In this document: positions 60,454 to 64,000 of the stretch, in pieces
Numbering within the stretch: the stretch's first letter is position 1
How the letters are laid out: the number at the start of each line of letters is the position of its first letter
Assembly (NCBI RefSeq): GCF_000764305.2
Contig: NW_025934911.1
Location: forward strand, 1 to 64,000
Source: Hyalella azteca
Taxonomy: Eukaryota > Arthropoda > Malacostraca > Amphipoda > Hyalellidae
Direction of reading: 5' to 3'
Length of the DNA stretch: 64,000 nucleotides
The notes under the pieces: model-generated
The model's database searches: none
The model's input: the letters and a program-made list of their open reading frames with translations, nothing else
Told to the model about the DNA's origin: nothing
Program-made: the position numbers and the translations under genes

Positions 60454-62500
60454 TATACCACACTATCAAGCTATCAAGTCTCAATTTGGCAGATGTAGAA
60501 TTAATTTTCATGCCGTGCAGTAATTTTTATAGCAATGAACTTTTTCCTCCAAGCCACAAGCTCAATTACTACCAGTTAGTTTAACACAAGTTTTCAATTT
60601 TACTTCAACATTGCCATTAAAAATCCTTTTCTTTCCTCCCAACTCAATCCTGCTGGTGATTTTCCCAACGTTTTTCTTTTCATGTTACAAATCATTTTCA
60701 CTGCTATAAGCTTCCTGACATGGCCAGCAATAAAAGAATGTTGATGAAAAGGCTCAGGGCATAGGGGACTGGGGAAATGGAGACTTCAGGGATCAGGAAA
60801 ATCTCAAAGTACCAAACCACAGAATTCCATATTTTCTGGTATCCTATTAGCAACCCATGACATTTCCCATCAAACCAAAATTTTTGAATACTTGGAGCCA
60901 CAAGATTAATTTCACTAAGATCATACAATCTAGTAGCTGCAATATTTCAGCTAAGACTGGTCCCTTAATCTTGTATATTAACATGCCCAATTTCAAGGTG
61001 GAATTTGAGCAAGATAACATATAAACAGATACATTTACCTTCTTGGATCAGAAAACCTGAATGGGACCTCTCCTCTAGGGTCTAGAACTAAACTTATATT
61101 TTTTCATGAAGCACAGAGCAAGCAAGTTGGAATTTATGACCAGCAATATATGAACACCAGCAATATATGAACACCAGCAATATATGAACAAATGCACTAG
61201 TTGTATGAGATTGTAGAACATGTAATCAGACTTTACTTACATACCACATCAAGCCAGCGATTCTGCTTGATTAATAACATATATATATATGACCCACTGA
61301 TTCTAATATTTCAGCCTGCATGCAGCAAGTAAGAGACTCAGCAGGATCAAGTTTGAATTGAAAGCATAATCATTACTTTCCTAGAATTCTGGCCTTTCCA
61401 AGAAGCAAAGGGCTCATCAATAATTTCTGTACCTGGCTAGAATGACCTAGAATTTATGAACCACAATTCTTAGAATTCCATCCTACATAAAAAAAAATCC
61501 CTTTCTGAGCAGTGATTAGAGCTGTTTTACACTTTATGGAGCCTAAAAATTATAAGCAGCAGAATTGTTTTGTATAAAATTATTAAAACAAAGGGATTGA
61601 GCAGCAAAATCTAAAAATAAATGAAAAAATCATTTTTTGGAGTTACAATATTTTATAAGCATATTTTTCTATCTTGCAACAAAAGGAGAATGGTGGAGTC
61701 TATGTGTGCAGGAATGGAAATATAAACTTTGTGCCATGAATACAGGATTGATTCAATTGTATTTTCATTATTTATAAGAATTGACCAACTACTTTGTCCT
61801 ACAAGATTTTAATAGATGAATTGCCTCTGAGTAATTGATACTTTTGGTTGGCAAGAAAACTGCACAGAAAGCACTACCAAGGCAACTCCATCAAGATATG
61901 AAATTTATCAACTAGGTATATATTATAAGAGACTTGGAGGAGAAAGGTTCTAGATTCTACCATTGGCATCAATGTAGCTCATGTTACAGCACTCTAGTGT
62001 CTGATTGTCTGCTTTCAATGGAAATGATTTAATATTCAAACAAAACTATCCTTAACTATCTAGTTTCTACCATCAATGCCACTAACAACTTCACCACACA
62101 GCCCAAGGCCAGAGCACTTGACACATCCCAGCCTTTAAAATTTAAATAATTATTCTATTTTATTAACAAAAGTAAGCCATGACTTTCTTATGCAATCAAG
62201 AAACTTTCTTAGTTATTACAGGCCACACTTGCCAGGAGGTAATTGAATTGGTAATTCTGAACCATACTATAGTTTTTAATGACAACTAGCAAAGTATGTG
62301 CAGTATCTGCCATCTGCAGAGCAGTGACCTTGCATTAACATATGTGTCATTGACATTGGTTAACGTTTATAGCTAGACATTTTTAAAATCACAGACAATT
62401 TGCATTGCAATGGTAATTAGCAAGCAATTCAGGTCAAGGTCAGCACCTTCCAAATTTCTGGTTCTAATGGATTACCGGTACTCATTCAATCGGAATCAAT
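60454..62500. repeat. 2047-bp tandem unit, first copy
   Basis: From TATACCACACTATCAAG at 60454 the sequence restarts identically at 62501. The junction has AAT microhomology. Confidence 0.92.
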
Positions 62501-64000
62501 TATACCACACTATCAAGCTATCAAGTCTCAATTTGGCAGATGTAGAATTAATTTTCATGCCGTGCAGTAATTTTTATAGCAATGAACTTTTTCCTCCAAG
62601 CCACAAGCTCAATTACTACCAGTTAGTTTAACACAAGTTTTCAATTTTACTTCAACATTGCCATTAAAAATCCTTTTCTTTCCTCCCAACTCAATCCTGC
62701 TGGTGATTTTCCCAACGTTTTTCTTTTCATGTTACAAATCATTTTCACTGCTATAAGCTTCCTGACATGGCCAGCAATAAAAGAATGTTGATGAAAAGGC
62801 TCAGGGCATAGGGGACTGGGGAAATGGGGACTTCAGAGATCAGGAAAATCTCAAAGTACCAAACCACAGAATTCCATATTTTCTGGTATCCTATTAGCAA
62901 CCCATGACATTTCCCATCAAACCAAAATTTTTGAATACTTGGAGCCACAAGATTAATTTCACTAAGATCATACAATCTAGTAGCTGCAATATTTCAGCTA
63001 AGACTGGTCCCTTAATCTTGTATATTAACATGCCCAATTTCAAGGTGGAATTTGAGCAAGATAACATATAAACATAAATTTACCTTCTTGGATCAGAAAA
63101 CCTGAATGGGACCTCTCCTCTAGGGTCTAGAAATAATCTTATATTTTTTCATGAAGCACAGAGCAAGCAAGTTGGAATTTATGACCAGCAATATATGAAC
63201 ACCAGCAATATATGAACAAATGCACTAGTTGTATGAGATTGTAGAACATGTAATCAGACTTTACTTACATACCACATCAAGCCAGCGATTCTGCTTGATT
63301 AATAACATATATATATATGACCCACTGATTCTAATATTTCAGCCTGCATGCAGCAAGTAAGAGACTCAGCAGGATCAAGTTTGAATTGAAAGCATAATCA
63401 TTACTTTCCTAGAATTCTGGCCTTTCCAAGAAGCAAAGGGCTCATCAATAATTTCTGTACCTGGCTAGAATGACCTAGAATTTATGAACCACAATTCTTA
63501 GAATTCCATCCTACATAAAAAAAAATCCCTTTCTGAGCAGTGATTAGAGCTGTTTGACACTTTATGGAGCCTAAAAATTATAAGCAGCAGAATTGTTTTG
63601 TATAAAATTATTAAAACAAAGGGATTGAGCAGCAAAATCTAAAAATAAATGAAAAAATCATTTTTTGGAGTTACAATATTGTATAAGCATATTTTTCTAT
63701 CTTGCAACAAAAGGAGAATGGTGGAATCTATGTGTGCAGGAATGGAAATATAAACTTTGTGCCATGAATACAGGATTGATTCAATTGTATTTTCATTATT
63801 TATAAGAATTGACCAACTACTTTGTCCTACAAGATTTTAATAGATGAATTGCCTCTGAGTAATTGATACTTTTGGTTGGCAAGAAAACTGCACAGAAAGC
63901 ACTACCAAGGCAACTCCATCAAGATATGAAATTTATCAACTAGGTATATATTATAAGAGACTTGGAGGAGAAAGGTTCTAGATTCTACCATTGGCATCAA
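62501..64000. repeat. 2047-bp tandem unit, second copy (cut by window end)
   Basis: About 99% identical to 60454-61950. No gene seen in it. Confidence 0.92.

Larger units (their letters stand above)
55350..62500. repeat. 7.1-kb segmental duplication, copy 2
   Basis: Partner of 36281-43790. A 110-base deletion relative to copy 1 lies at about 60561-60575, between CTCAATTA repeats. Confidence 0.9.

Noticed and set aside
1..64000. CRISPR arrays, bacterial operons, integrative elements
   Set aside because: No regularly spaced repeats with unique spacers and no prokaryotic gene structure; all signals are eukaryotic.

Overview
This is eukaryotic, AT-rich, repeat-laden DNA. Short exons have GT..AG borders, several LINE clades are present, and there are TTAA- and TA-flanked miniature transposons and foldback elements. 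Together these suggest an arthropod, perhaps a crustacean; the species cannot be fixed from the sequence. There are no bacterial operons, no CRISPR array and no tRNA or rRNA that I could recognise. One 562-base run of N and three single N characters mark assembly joins.

The one host gene I recognise with confidence is an AF9/ENL-type YEATS gene (MLLT1/MLLT3 family, Drosophila ear), an acyl-lysine reader of the super elongation complex. It lies on the minus strand in two near-identical copies. Copy 1 has three contiguous YEATS exons at 36281-37498 with an intact frame. Copy 2, at 55145-56574, carries a 4-base insertion in its first YEATS exon and an in-frame threefold 31-residue repeat at the end of the domain. 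A third, older and diverged copy of the same locus, without the YEATS exons, occupies about 13.96-17.9 kb.

Downstream on the same strand lie a small Lys/Ser-rich candidate exon, present twice and identical (12493-12618 and 54578-54703), and three members of an unrecognised family: G1 at 4435-6100, G2 at 10890-11687 and G3 at 50798-52018. These contain acidic LFGE/ELFGED-type motifs, KRPRK motifs, a Ser-rich tract, an acidic patch and a conserved C-terminal domain of about 110 residues. G1 and G3 begin at splice acceptors rather than at obvious start codons. Order, strand and architecture suggest that these are 3' exons of the AF9-like gene, with the C-terminal domain in the place of the AHD. 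That is an inference; they may instead be a separate new family.

Layout: 0-4.4 kb, no clear gene; 4.4-6.1, G1 (frameshifted); 6.1-10.8, flanks and LINE debris; 10.9-11.7, G2; 11.7-12.6, duplicated block with the linker exon; 13.9-18, old AF9-locus copy with nested MITEs; 18.4-25, MITEs, LINEs and foldbacks; 25-32, mostly unassigned; 32-33.4, LINE endonuclease; 34-36.3, second copy of 8.5-10.8; 36.3-46, AF9 copy 1 and its 5' intron or flank; 46.7-49, two LINE 3' ends; 50.2-53.6, G3 and flanks; 53.8-54.7, duplicated linker-exon block; 55.1-64, AF9 copy 2 with a further 2047-base tandem duplication. The window is a mosaic of segmental duplications of one ancestral G-block-AF9 unit. Some junctions may be assembly artefacts.
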